Assembly: GCA_009776385.1 (NCBI GenBank)
Contig: WRFT01000047.1
Span: 1 to 10,423 of the forward strand
DNA: 10,423 nucleotides
DNA from: Clostridia bacterium
Lineage (GTDB): Bacteria > Bacillota > Clostridia > Christensenellales > Aristaeellaceae
Reading direction: 5' to 3'
Shown here in pieces: positions 1 to 7,900 of this stretch. Position numbers and translations under genes: made by a program. The notes beneath the pieces are model-generated. The model did no database searches. It was not told where the DNA came from and saw only the letters and a list, made by a program, of their open reading frames with translations. Position 1 is the stretch's first letter. Every line of letters starts with the position of its first letter.

Positions 1-20
1 AGTTGAAGCGGCTCAGTCAT
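1..20 (-). CDS. Start of an unidentified gene, cut by the left edge
   Basis: Only the first seven residues (MTEPLQL) are visible, so no function can be given. The start is well supported. The ATG at 20-18 is preceded by an AAAGGAGA ribosome site (36-29, minus strand), with about 9 nt between GGAG and the ATG. The start overlaps the stop of the ECF S-component gene in the 8-nt string ATGACTGA. That overlap suggests translational coupling, and so a fourth member of the glgP-amylase-ECF transcription unit. Its identity would be the best clue to what the ECF protein carries. Confidence 0.6.
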
Positions 21-549
21 AAAACAAATCTCCTTTCCAATGATACAAATAAAGGCGCATAACGGGGTTGCGCCTGATGACGGAGAACAGCGCGGCGCCC
101 ATCGCGCAGCCAAAGACGCCCTGCGCGGCATTAAGGGGCAGCGCGGCCAACGCCGGAGTTTTTCCGGTTAAACACACCGCGAAGATGAAATAACCCGCCA
201 GCATCCAGCATTCCGCCGCCATGGCTCCCAAAACAAACGGCAGAACGCGTTTTGCGGTAAACCGAAGCGCATACCGAAATAAGAACCCGCAAATGAGCGG
301 CATGAGCGCCTTTATGATAAAAGTTACGGCGGCATAATGGGCATACCCCGCCAACAAATCCGCCAGGGCGGAACCTAACCCGGCCGCCGCCGCTCCCCAC
401 AGGGGGGGCAGCAGCAGAGAGCATAACAGCACCATGCCGTCCCCCGGATGAATATATCCTTGCACGGGCGCGGGAATCCTGACGGCAAACGTGGTGATAC
501 AGCAAAGCGCCGCCATAAACGAGGCTGTCACGAATAACCGTGTCTTCAA
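13..549 (-). CDS. ECF transporter S component (riboflavin-type S-component family, substrate unknown)
   Basis: This is a small, very hydrophobic membrane protein of 178 residues with roughly five to six predicted transmembrane helices. It resembles the DUF1393 / ECF-ribofla_trS family of substrate-binding S components, which pair with a shared EcfT and two EcfA ATPases to import vitamins or precursors. Family marks are the RIPAPVQGYIHPGD stretch (about residues 24-37), GLGSALADLLAGYAHYAAVT and the following FIIKALM (about 57-83), and a C-terminal helix with LPLNAAQGVFG (137-147). An ATG-initiated reading at 582 would overlap the amylase by 37 nt. I prefer the TTG at 549, because GGGAGGGGAGAGG lies 6 nt upstream and the TTG forms a 4-nt TTGA overlap with the amylase stop. 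No EcfA or EcfT gene is visible, as expected for a group II system using a shared energising module. The substrate cannot be read from the sequence. The family call is fairly sure. Confidence 0.82.
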   Translation of the reverse strand: MKTRLFVTASFMAALCCITTFAVRIPAPVQGYIHPGDGMVLLCSLLLPPLWGAAAAGLGSALADLLAGYAHYAAVTFIIKALMPLICGFLFRYALRFTAKRVLPFVLGAMAAECWMLAGYFIFAVCLTGKTPALAALPLNAAQGVFGCAMGAALFSVIRRNPVMRLYLYHWKGDLFYD

Positions 550-2312
550 CGCGAGCCTCTCCCCTCCCGCCTGATGACACATTCGGCGCGTTCATGCCCG
601 CGCGCCCCGCCGAAGGCATCCTCCCCGTCAAAATAACGGACAATGACGAGGGTATCCTCATCGGGCGCGGATACCTCCATTTTTCCGTGGCTAAACAGCG
701 CGTTGTCCCGACGGGCATGCAGCAGGGAACGGATGGTTTGGTGCAAATGGCTGTCCTGTTTACCCCACGGGAAGGGGCCCCGGCAAAACGGGTCGCCTCC
801 CCCCTGCATGCCCGCCTCGTCGCCGTAATAAACAGACGGCGCGCCCGGCAGGGCGCACAGTATTTCATAGGCCTTCACCAGCCGGCAGGACGCCAGCGCG
901 TAATCATCCGGTTCAAGGCGCGGCAGAGCGCGCTGCGACGGCGGCGCGTCCTCACGCGTGTCTTGTACCAGGGCGTTTAGAATACGCGCCCTGTCGTGGC
1001 TGCCTAACAGGTTCATCAACGCGTAACGGAACGGTACGGGATAAACCTCCTGCTGGCGGCGTATCAGGCGGGCGAGGCTGCCCGCTGGCTGCTTCAACGT
1101 TAAAAACGCGATGATCGCGGCACGCAGGGGATAGTTCATCACGCTGTCCAGCGTATCGCCAAGGCAGTAACAGCGCGCCTCGCCGTAGGCTATCTTGTGA
1201 GATGCGTCCTCCCACACCTCGCCTAAAATAAACGCGTCGCACGCCTCACGGCGGGCGCTTTGCTTCAGCGCGCGGATAAAATCCATACTCAGCTCATCCG
1301 CCACATCCAACCGCCAGCCGGACGCGCCCCGCCGAAGCCACAGGGGGACGACGCCTTGGGAGGGCTCAAACAGAAAATGCCTGTAGGACGCGTCCTCCTT
1401 ATTGACCTCCGGAAGCGTGCTGACATTCCACCAACTGCGGTATTGATTGGGAAAATGGGTAAACCGGTACCAGGAAGCATAGGGGGAATCCTCGGATTGA
1501 TACGCGCCCAAGGAAGGATAGGTGCCTTTTCGGTTAAAGTAGAGGCTGTCGGCCCCGGTATGGCTGAAGACACCGTCCAGGATGACCCGCATGCCCCGTG
1601 ACCGCGCCTCGGCGCACAGACATGAAAATTCCGCGCAGGTACCCAAAAGCGGATCGATTACATGATAATCCCCGGTATCGTAGCGGTGGTTGGACGCGCT
1701 TTTAAAAACAGGGTTCAGGTAAAGCACGGTCACGCCCAAATCCTGTAAATAAGGCAGTTTTTCCCGGATGCCGTTGAGCGTTCCGGAATAAAAATCGTGC
1801 GCGGCGGGTTCCTCCGTTTGCGGGTCTATATACCACATAGGCTCCCCCGACCATTCTTCACGAAAGACCCTGTCCCCGCGCGCGCAAACGGATTCGGTAG
1901 GCATCCTGTAAAAGCGGTCCGGGAATATTTGGTAGATGACGGCGGAGGGCATCCAGCCGCTGACGGTAAAGGCCGGATCGTACACCGTTATTTGATAGGC
2001 ATGACGGACGCCGCTTTGAACACAGCCTTCGCCGCCCATCCCATCCTGCGCGTTACCATAGAATATTTCTTGCCCGTTTATAACAACGATAAAATCATAC
2101 CAGCAGACATGAGGGGCATCGGAAACCTGCCACTTTACGGAATAGGTCCGCACGCCGTCATAGGCCATGGGAACATATGTTTCTGTTCCGTCCCATATAT
2201 GCAGGGTAACCGCGTCGGCGTTCGCGCAAACAAACCGCAGCACCAACTTTGTTCCACATGGAACGGCATCCTGCGGAAACCTGTAGAAGGGCAGATGCGA
2301 ATGATGCGTCAT
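546..2312 (-). CDS. Cytoplasmic GH13 alpha-amylase family enzyme (cyclomaltodextrinase / neopullulanase-like)
   Basis: A 588-residue alpha-glucan hydrolase with no signal peptide, so probably cytoplasmic. The N-terminal ~115 residues look like a CBM34-type beta domain, ending in the GNAQDGMGGEG turn seen in clostridial relatives. The catalytic barrel starts at AVIYQIFPDRF (about 124-134). The GH13 regions are all present: DGVFSH (246-251), GWRLDVADE with nucleophile Asp336, GEVWED with acid/base Glu365, and GSHD with transition-state Asp440. LPEVN (300-304) sits where neopullulanases and cyclomaltodextrinases have MPKLN, pointing to the GH13_20-like group. The start is taken at ATG 2312, 2 nt after the glgP stop (TAGTCATG). 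No clear Shine-Dalgarno is seen, so translation is probably coupled. An ATG at 2378 would overlap glgP by 64 nt without a ribosome site. The likely role is hydrolysing maltodextrins or limit dextrins left by phosphorylase. The C-terminal beta domain looks short (about 45 residues). The exact substrate is not determined. Confidence 0.88.
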   Translation of the reverse strand: MTHHSHLPFYRFPQDAVPCGTKLVLRFVCANADAVTLHIWDGTETYVPMAYDGVRTYSVKWQVSDAPHVCWYDFIVVINGQEIFYGNAQDGMGGEGCVQSGVRHAYQITVYDPAFTVSGWMPSAVIYQIFPDRFYRMPTESVCARGDRVFREEWSGEPMWYIDPQTEEPAAHDFYSGTLNGIREKLPYLQDLGVTVLYLNPVFKSASNHRYDTGDYHVIDPLLGTCAEFSCLCAEARSRGMRVILDGVFSHTGADSLYFNRKGTYPSLGAYQSEDSPYASWYRFTHFPNQYRSWWNVSTLPEVNKEDASYRHFLFEPSQGVVPLWLRRGASGWRLDVADELSMDFIRALKQSARREACDAFILGEVWEDASHKIAYGEARCYCLGDTLDSVMNYPLRAAIIAFLTLKQPAGSLARLIRRQQEVYPVPFRYALMNLLGSHDRARILNALVQDTREDAPPSQRALPRLEPDDYALASCRLVKAYEILCALPGAPSVYYGDEAGMQGGGDPFCRGPFPWGKQDSHLHQTIRSLLHARRDNALFSHGKMEVSAPDEDTLVIVRYFDGEDAFGGARGHERAECVIRREGRGSR

Positions 2313-2314
2313 GA

Positions 2315-4801
2315 CTAAATGCCGATATCCGCGCGCGCCGGCGATTCGGTTTCGTTTTCGAGCGGCGTCAGATGCCATATTTTTTGGTTATATTCGGCGA
2401 TGGAACGGTCCGAGGAAAAATATCCGGACATGGCGGTGTTGACGACGGCTTTTTTAAGCCACGCGCCCCTGTCCCTAAAATCCATATCCAGCCGCCGCTG
2501 CGCCATGGAATAGGAGCCGAAGTCCTTCAGCACCATGTACGGATCCGCCATGCCGCCGCTTTCTCCCAAGAGCAAGGTGTGATAAATATCCTGAAACGCG
2601 GCGGGTTGTTCCAGCAGAAGCGCTCCGTTAATCAACTGGGTCAGCGCGGCGCGAATTTCCAGATTGGATTCATAGATGGTCATGGGGTTGTACGCGCCTT
2701 CGCGGTACATATCGCGAACGGTGTCCGCGCGCATGCCGAAGATATAGATGTTCTCATCACCCACACGTTCGAACATCTCCACGTTCGCGCCGTCCATGGT
2801 GCCGATGGTTACCGCGCCGTTTAACATGAATTTCATGTTGCCGGTGCCGGAGGCTTCCTTTGAGGCGGTGGAGAGCTGCTCTGACACATCCGCCGCCGGC
2901 ATGAGTATCTCCGCCAGGCTGACATCGTAGTTTTCAAGGAAAACGACCTGTATGAAACGGCTTGCCCTGGGATGCGCCGCGATTAAGCGGGACAGCGCGT
3001 TGATAAAGCGGATAATCTGTTTTGCGCGCTGGTATCCCGGAGGCGCCTTGGCGCCGAAGAAAAAGACGCGCGGTACCATGGAGAAGGAGGGATCCCTGTC
3101 GATACGGTTGTAAAGCACCAGAATATGCAAGGCGTTTAGCAGCTGCCGCTTGTATTCATGCAGACGCTTGGCTTGCACGTCAAACAGAAAGTCGGGATTG
3201 GTTAAAATACCCTGCCGCTTGAGTACTTCCTGTGAGAGACGGCGTTTGTTTTCTTGCTTGATTCTATAAAACGCGTCCCTGAAGGACGGGTCGTCCGCGT
3301 AAGGCAGCAGTTTTTCCAATTGCGTCGGCTGCGTCTGCCATTGATTGCCTATCGTTTCGCTGATAAGCGCCGCCAGAGAGCGGTTGCATGCCATCAGCCA
3401 GCGCCGGTGCGTAACGCCGTTGGTAATATACGAAAACTTACCGGGCGAATACAGGCAATAATCCTTGAACGTATCGTTCATCAATATATCACCATGGAGC
3501 GCGCTGACGCCGTTGACAGAAAAAGACATGGCGATGAGCAAATTGGTCATTTGCACCTGATTATACGAAAGGACGGCCATGCCGGCGATGCGGTCCCACT
3601 CCCCGGGAAAGCGTTCCCACAGTTTTTCGCAAAGCCGCTGGTTTATTTCCTGCAGAATCATGTAAATGCGCGGAAGCTGCTGACGTACCATCTCCTCCGG
3701 CCACCGCTCCAATGCCTCTGACATGATGGTATGATTGGTATACGCCATCGTATGAACCGTGATATGCTCCGCCTCTTCCCAGGACAACCCTTCCTCATCC
3801 ATGAGGATGCGCATGAGCTCCGGAATGGCCAGGCCCGGATGCGTATCGTTGATATGGATGACAACCTTTTCGGGCAGTAAATGAAACGCGGTGCCGTAAG
3901 CCCGTTTAAAGTCTTTAATGATGTACTGAACGGTTGCGGAAGCAAGGAAATAATGCTGTTTTAAACGGAGAAGCCGTCCCTCGTAATGGTTGTCCTCCGG
4001 GTAGAGCACTTTGGAGATGACCTCCGCCAGAAGCGTTTCCTCCGTTGCCTTCACATACTCCCCGCGGCCGAAATTAATCAGATCGATGCGTTTGGGCGAA
4101 CGGGCCGACCACATGCGAAGCGGATTGACATTTTCCGTATCATATCCGGCTACGGGCATATCGTAAGGAATCGCCTCAACGGTATAGAAATCTTTATGCT
4201 CAACCCGAAATCTGTCACCCGCGACTTCTTCCACCGTGCCGCCGAAATGAACCTCGCAGACATCCTCCATGACGGGCATTTCCCAAACGTTTCCGTTGGC
4301 GAGCCAATTATCGGGCAGTTCCACCTGCTGCCCGTCCATGATTTTTTGTTTGAATAAACCGTATTCATAGCGAATCGTACAGCCCATGGCGGGCAAGTTA
4401 AGGGTAGACAAACTGTCTAAAAAGCAGGAGGCCAAACGCCCGAGGCCTCCGTTGCCCAGCCCCGGTTCCGGTTCTTCCTTCAGCAAGCCGTTCAAATCTA
4501 CCCCCAGCTCGTTCAGCGCTTCCTGATACGCGTCCGTCGCGCATAAATTGAGCATGTTGGCGTATAAGGACCTGCCGGTTAAAAACTCAACGGAAAGATA
4601 GAAAAGGCGTTTATTCTCGTTGAGTTTGCGTTCTTCTCGGGCCGCCATCCACCTTTGCATAATTTGGTCGCGCACCGTGGAGGCGACGGCGTTGTATATT
4701 TGCTGCGCGGTCGCCTCGCGGATGGTCCGCCCATTATACCTTTGCAGCTTTCCTTCTATGGATTGTTTGATGGACTCTTTATCGAATATCTTGATTGGCA
4801 T
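2315..4801 (-). CDS. glgP: Glycogen / alpha-glucan phosphorylase
   Basis: A full-length GT35 phosphorylase of 828 residues, close to the usual bacterial length. It releases glucose-1-phosphate from the non-reducing ends of glycogen or maltodextrin in the cytoplasm, using pyridoxal phosphate. Signature segments occur in order: FYLSVEFLTGRSL (about 67-79), GLGNGGLGRLASCFLDS (114-130), HINDTHP (316-322), HTMAYTNHT (350-358), SVNGVSALHGD (428-438), FDVQAKRLHEYKRQ (540-553) and the PLP site KEASGTGNMKFMLNGA, where Lys657 should form the Schiff base. The start at ATG 4801 is chosen because GGAGGG lies 8 nt upstream and the protein then begins MPIKIFDKES; the 27-codon upstream extension has no ribosome site. 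The N-terminus is short, without the long regulatory extension that carries the phosphorylated serine in animal enzymes. It is the first gene of the minus-strand unit; the amylase follows after 2 nt. Regulation is probably through the promoter and dyad in 4829-4901. Confidence 0.96.
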   Translation of the reverse strand: MPIKIFDKESIKQSIEGKLQRYNGRTIREATAQQIYNAVASTVRDQIMQRWMAAREERKLNENKRLFYLSVEFLTGRSLYANMLNLCATDAYQEALNELGVDLNGLLKEEPEPGLGNGGLGRLASCFLDSLSTLNLPAMGCTIRYEYGLFKQKIMDGQQVELPDNWLANGNVWEMPVMEDVCEVHFGGTVEEVAGDRFRVEHKDFYTVEAIPYDMPVAGYDTENVNPLRMWSARSPKRIDLINFGRGEYVKATEETLLAEVISKVLYPEDNHYEGRLLRLKQHYFLASATVQYIIKDFKRAYGTAFHLLPEKVVIHINDTHPGLAIPELMRILMDEEGLSWEEAEHITVHTMAYTNHTIMSEALERWPEEMVRQQLPRIYMILQEINQRLCEKLWERFPGEWDRIAGMAVLSYNQVQMTNLLIAMSFSVNGVSALHGDILMNDTFKDYCLYSPGKFSYITNGVTHRRWLMACNRSLAALISETIGNQWQTQPTQLEKLLPYADDPSFRDAFYRIKQENKRRLSQEVLKRQGILTNPDFLFDVQAKRLHEYKRQLLNALHILVLYNRIDRDPSFSMVPRVFFFGAKAPPGYQRAKQIIRFINALSRLIAAHPRASRFIQVVFLENYDVSLAEILMPAADVSEQLSTASKEASGTGNMKFMLNGAVTIGTMDGANVEMFERVGDENIYIFGMRADTVRDMYREGAYNPMTIYESNLEIRAALTQLINGALLLEQPAAFQDIYHTLLLGESGGMADPYMVLKDFGSYSMAQRRLDMDFRDRGAWLKKAVVNTAMSGYFSSDRSIAEYNQKIWHLTPLENETESPARADIGI

Positions 4802-4828
4802 ATGCTTATCCCTCCGAAAAAAGGAACC

Positions 4829-4872
4829 GGCCTTGCTCCGCCATGTCCACGCAGACCGCTTCCGGCAAGGCC
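4829..4872 (-). repeat. 8-bp inverted repeat between the glgP promoter and its start
   Basis: On the minus strand, GGCCTTGC (4872-4865) and GCAAGGCC (4836-4829) form perfect 8-bp arms separated by 28 nt. The dyad begins just downstream of the proposed glgP -10 box and lies wholly upstream of the ribosome site. It could be an operator for a regulator, or an RNA hairpin in the glgP leader if transcription starts upstream of it. No U-run follows, so it is not an ordinary intrinsic terminator. No matching regulator is visible. Confidence 0.4.
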
Positions 4873-4901
4873 ATGGTATCACAATGAAGCCGATTTTACA
4901 A
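4873..4901 (-). promoter_or_regulatory. Possible sigma-A promoter for the glgP operon
   Basis: On the minus strand, TTGTAA (4901-4896, 4/6 match to TTGACA) is followed after exactly 17 bp by TACCAT (4878-4873, 4/6 match to TATAAT). Transcription would begin near 4866 and give a leader of about 65 nt before the glgP ATG. The match is moderate. It is the best pair I found in the divergent region on this strand. Confidence 0.4.
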
Positions 4902-4918
4902 CGCGCACCTTGTTACGT

Positions 4919-4934
4919 TGTTTCACGTGGAACA
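4919..4934. other. parS: parS site (ParB/Spo0J binding, chromosome segregation)
   Basis: The plus strand reads TGTTTCACGTGGAACA. Its reverse complement, TGTTCCACGTGAAACA, fits the Bacillus subtilis parS consensus TGTTNCACGTGAAACA at every position, including the central CACGTG. In known systems, ParB loads at such sites, slides as a CTP clamp, and recruits SMC/condensin to organise and segregate the origin region. The site is intergenic, where parS can be conserved without coding constraint. It lies between the proposed glgP and addA promoters and directly touches the -35 box of the latter. parS sites usually cluster around oriC, so this window is probably origin-proximal. Binding itself is inferred from the match. 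Confidence 0.85.
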
Positions 4935-4963
4935 TTTACAACACCCGCGTAAACCGATACAAT
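4935..4963 (+). promoter_or_regulatory. Sigma-A promoter for addA
   Basis: TTTACA (4935-4940, 5/6) and TACAAT (4958-4963, 5/6) are separated by the ideal 17 bp. Transcription would start near 4970, leaving a very short leader before the addA ATG at 4987, which still contains the ribosome site. The -35 hexamer begins at the base after the parS site, so ParB bound or spreading from there could affect RNA polymerase access. Confidence 0.7.
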
Positions 4964-4969
4964 ACAGGC

Positions 4970-4980
4970 GGGAAGGGGGG
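4970..4980 (+). promoter_or_regulatory. Ribosome binding site that fixes the addA start
   Basis: The purine run GGGAAGGGGGG ends 6 nt before the ATG at 4987. The open frame extends upstream to a TTG at 4918, but that codon precedes both the promoter and this ribosome site and reads through parS. The ATG at 4987 is therefore the sensible start. Confidence 0.7.
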
Positions 4981-4986
4981 CTCCCG

Positions 4987-7900
4987 ATGCCGGAATGGAC
5001 GCCGGAACAGCAGGCGGCAATCGAAGCTGAGAATACGGATATTCTGGTTTCCGCCGCGGCAGGCTCCGGGAAAACAGCCGTATTGGTTCATCACATCCTT
5101 CGCCTCGTCCTGAAGGGCGTTCCGCTCAAGAAGATGGTTATTGTCACCTATACGAAGGCCGCCGCGGGTGAAATGCGCGAGCGGCTCCGCAGCGCGCTTT
5201 ATCAAGCCGCAGGTCAAGACAACCGCTTCGCGCGGGAGCAGGCGGAGATGCTGTCATCCGCCCGCATCGGCACCATACACAGCTTCTGCTCCCGGTTGGT
5301 TCAACAGTATTTTTACGCGGCGTGTGTCGACCCTCAAATCACAGCGGTGGATGAAGAGCAAAAGAGGGCGTTCTTCGCGGACGCGATGGAAAGGGCGCTG
5401 GATGAACTGACGGAGGAACCTACCGAAGGATACGCCGCGCTGACAGGCGCGTTTACGGATGACGAAATAAAAGATATGGCGGCGCCGCTTTACACATTTA
5501 TCCTTTCCCTGCCGGATCCGTTCGCGTGGTTGGATAAGATGACCCGCTGCCGGTATACCGCCTGTGGGCTCAAGACGCATCCCTACGCGATGACGCTGAT
5601 GCGCGCCTTTCGCGTTGAGCTGAGCGGTTTGGAAAAGGAGGCGGAAGCGTATTTGCAAATGGCGTCATCTGCCGAGGCGGCAGGCAAATGGCTTACCGCG
5701 GCACACAGCGATTTGGCGCTTTACGCAAACCTTCAAAACGCCCAAACACCGGAAGATATAGCGCGTGTGTATCAAGAAAAATTTGTTACCGCGCCGAGCT
5801 CACGCGGCCTTACAGGCGACGCGAAGACATGGCATGATCAAATGGCCGCCAGGCGCAAACGCTTTAAAAAAGACTTGATCGCCGCCGGGGAAAACATGTT
5901 GTACGACCCCGAGAAGGCCGCCCGCGACATGAATGCCATGGGGCCGCATTTGGAAGGCCTCAGAGACTTTGTTGCCAGGCTGCACGCGGTTTTCTTTGTG
6001 ATAAAACAGGAAGCGAATGTCATGGACTATGATGACATGATTCATCTGACGCTTCAGATATTGGCTAACCCCGCCGCACGCGCGGAAATTCAACGGAGCT
6101 GCGATTACCTGTTTGTTGATGAGTACCAGGACGCGGGCGGCGCGGAAGAGGCGATTTTTAATGCCATCCGCCGCGATGACACGCATTTTTTTATGGTGGG
6201 CGATGTCAAGCAAAGCATTTACCGGTTCAGGCAATGCGACCCGACGCTGTTTTTATCCAAACAAAAAAGCTTTTCTCAGGGCAGCAGCGCTTACGCGCGG
6301 AAGATTTATTTAACCCGTAACTTCCGTTCCCGCCCCCATATCATAGAAACGGTCAACACCGTTTTTGAAACGCTCATGCGGGAAAACGTGACGCAGCTTA
6401 ACTACGATCAAACGGCGCGTCTTTATCCGGGAATCAAGGAAACGGACATGGCCGCCGAAACGGAATTATATATATTAAAAGACTCGCGTGTGAGGGGCAC
6501 GGGCGCCGCATCCCGCCACAAGATGGAGGGTGAGTTTCAAAAAGCCGCCGAGTTGATTGGCAATCTTACGGCTAACGGCCTTCCGGGGCGGGACGGAAAA
6601 CCCGGTCTTCCTCTGGCATACAAGGATATCGCCATCTTATTACCGCAAACAAAAAACATCGCGGCAGGGCTGGCCGAGGCGTTGGAAGCGGCCGGAATAG
6701 CGGCATTCGCGGAAAAAGACGAGGATTTTTACGAGCTGTCCGAAATACGCCGCATGCTGGATTTGATGCGGGCGCTTGACAATCCCAGACGGGATCTGCC
6801 TTTTATCGCGGCGCTGAAGCTGCCCGTGTTTCATTTTTCGGACGAGGATTTGGCGGATATCCGTATCGCCACTCCGGACAGGCGTGTCAGCTTTTATGAC
6901 GCCTTCCTGTCCTTTGCCCGCGGGGAGGGCGCGCCCGCGGAGAAATGCCGCGCGACACTGAAAAAACTGGACGTGTGGCGGCTCAGAGCCAGGCATTTGG
7001 GCCTGCACAAACTCCTTTGGGATATGATGCACGAATGCGGGCTCTATTATCAGGCGGGCATGCGCCGTTCGGGTCAAATGCGGCAAGCCAATCTGCGGCT
7101 CCTTTGCCAGCATGCCGCCCGTTATGAAACCGTCGGTATCGGGGGGCTGAGCGGTTTTCTTAGGCTATTGACACGCATCAGCGAGCAGGGAAAGAGCGCT
7201 GCGCTCAGTGACCTGGCTCCCGGAGATAACCTGGTACGCATCATGACCATCCACCGCAGTAAAGGCTTGCAGTTCCCGGTCACGATTATCATGGGGCTGG
7301 GCGGGCCGCTGCTGATAAAAGAAACGCGCAAGTTAAAGCCGCATAAGGAGTTAGGCATCGGTATTCCGTATGTGAATGCGGAACTGCGTATCACCAGGCG
7401 CACCTTGGCTCAAGAAGCGATTCAAGACATCAACCGATCGGAAGACCGCGCGGAACGCTTGAGGCTTTTATACGTAGCCATGACGCGCGCCTCCGAAAAA
7501 ATGATTTTGATGGGCACGGTGGACGACCCGCTTCGCAAGCAGTTTACCTATTCCGGCGATTACGGCATCATGAATGCCGACTGCTATCTGGACTGGCTGA
7601 TGCTGGTTCCGGGGTGCCATGAAAGGCTTATGCTCAGTTTGTCCACAGGATATCCACAGCCCGGAAACCCTTATACTATCAGCTTTTACGAAAAAGCACC
7701 CCAAGCATCTGTGGATAACTTTACGCGTAATCCCCTCCCAAGGGAGGAATGGGAAAAGCCTGTCGCGCCTGAAATTTACGAAAAAGTCAAGGCGCGGTTG
7801 ACGCGTACGGCCCCTGCGCGGCTGCCGCGCAAGATATCGGTAAACGCATTTGTTAAGAAGGATTATTACCTGCAGGAAGAAGAAACCGCCCGCACCAAAG

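Noticed and set aside
131..868. Long minus-strand open frame (245 codons) spanning the amylase/ECF junction
   Set aside because: It lies in another frame over two well-supported genes, has an Arg/Gly/Ala-rich composition typical of GC-rich shadow frames, and resembles no family. It also does not supply the missing amylase C-domain.
4802..4882. N-terminal extension of GlgP from ATG 4882
   Set aside because: It has no ribosome site and would run through the promoter -10 region and the dyad. ATG 4801 has GGAGGG at 8 nt and fits the family N-terminus.
4918..4986. In-frame N-terminal extension of AddA from TTG 4918
   Set aside because: It would translate through parS and the promoter, has no ribosome site, and AddA homologues begin near WTPEQ. 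The ATG at 4987 has a strong purine run in front.
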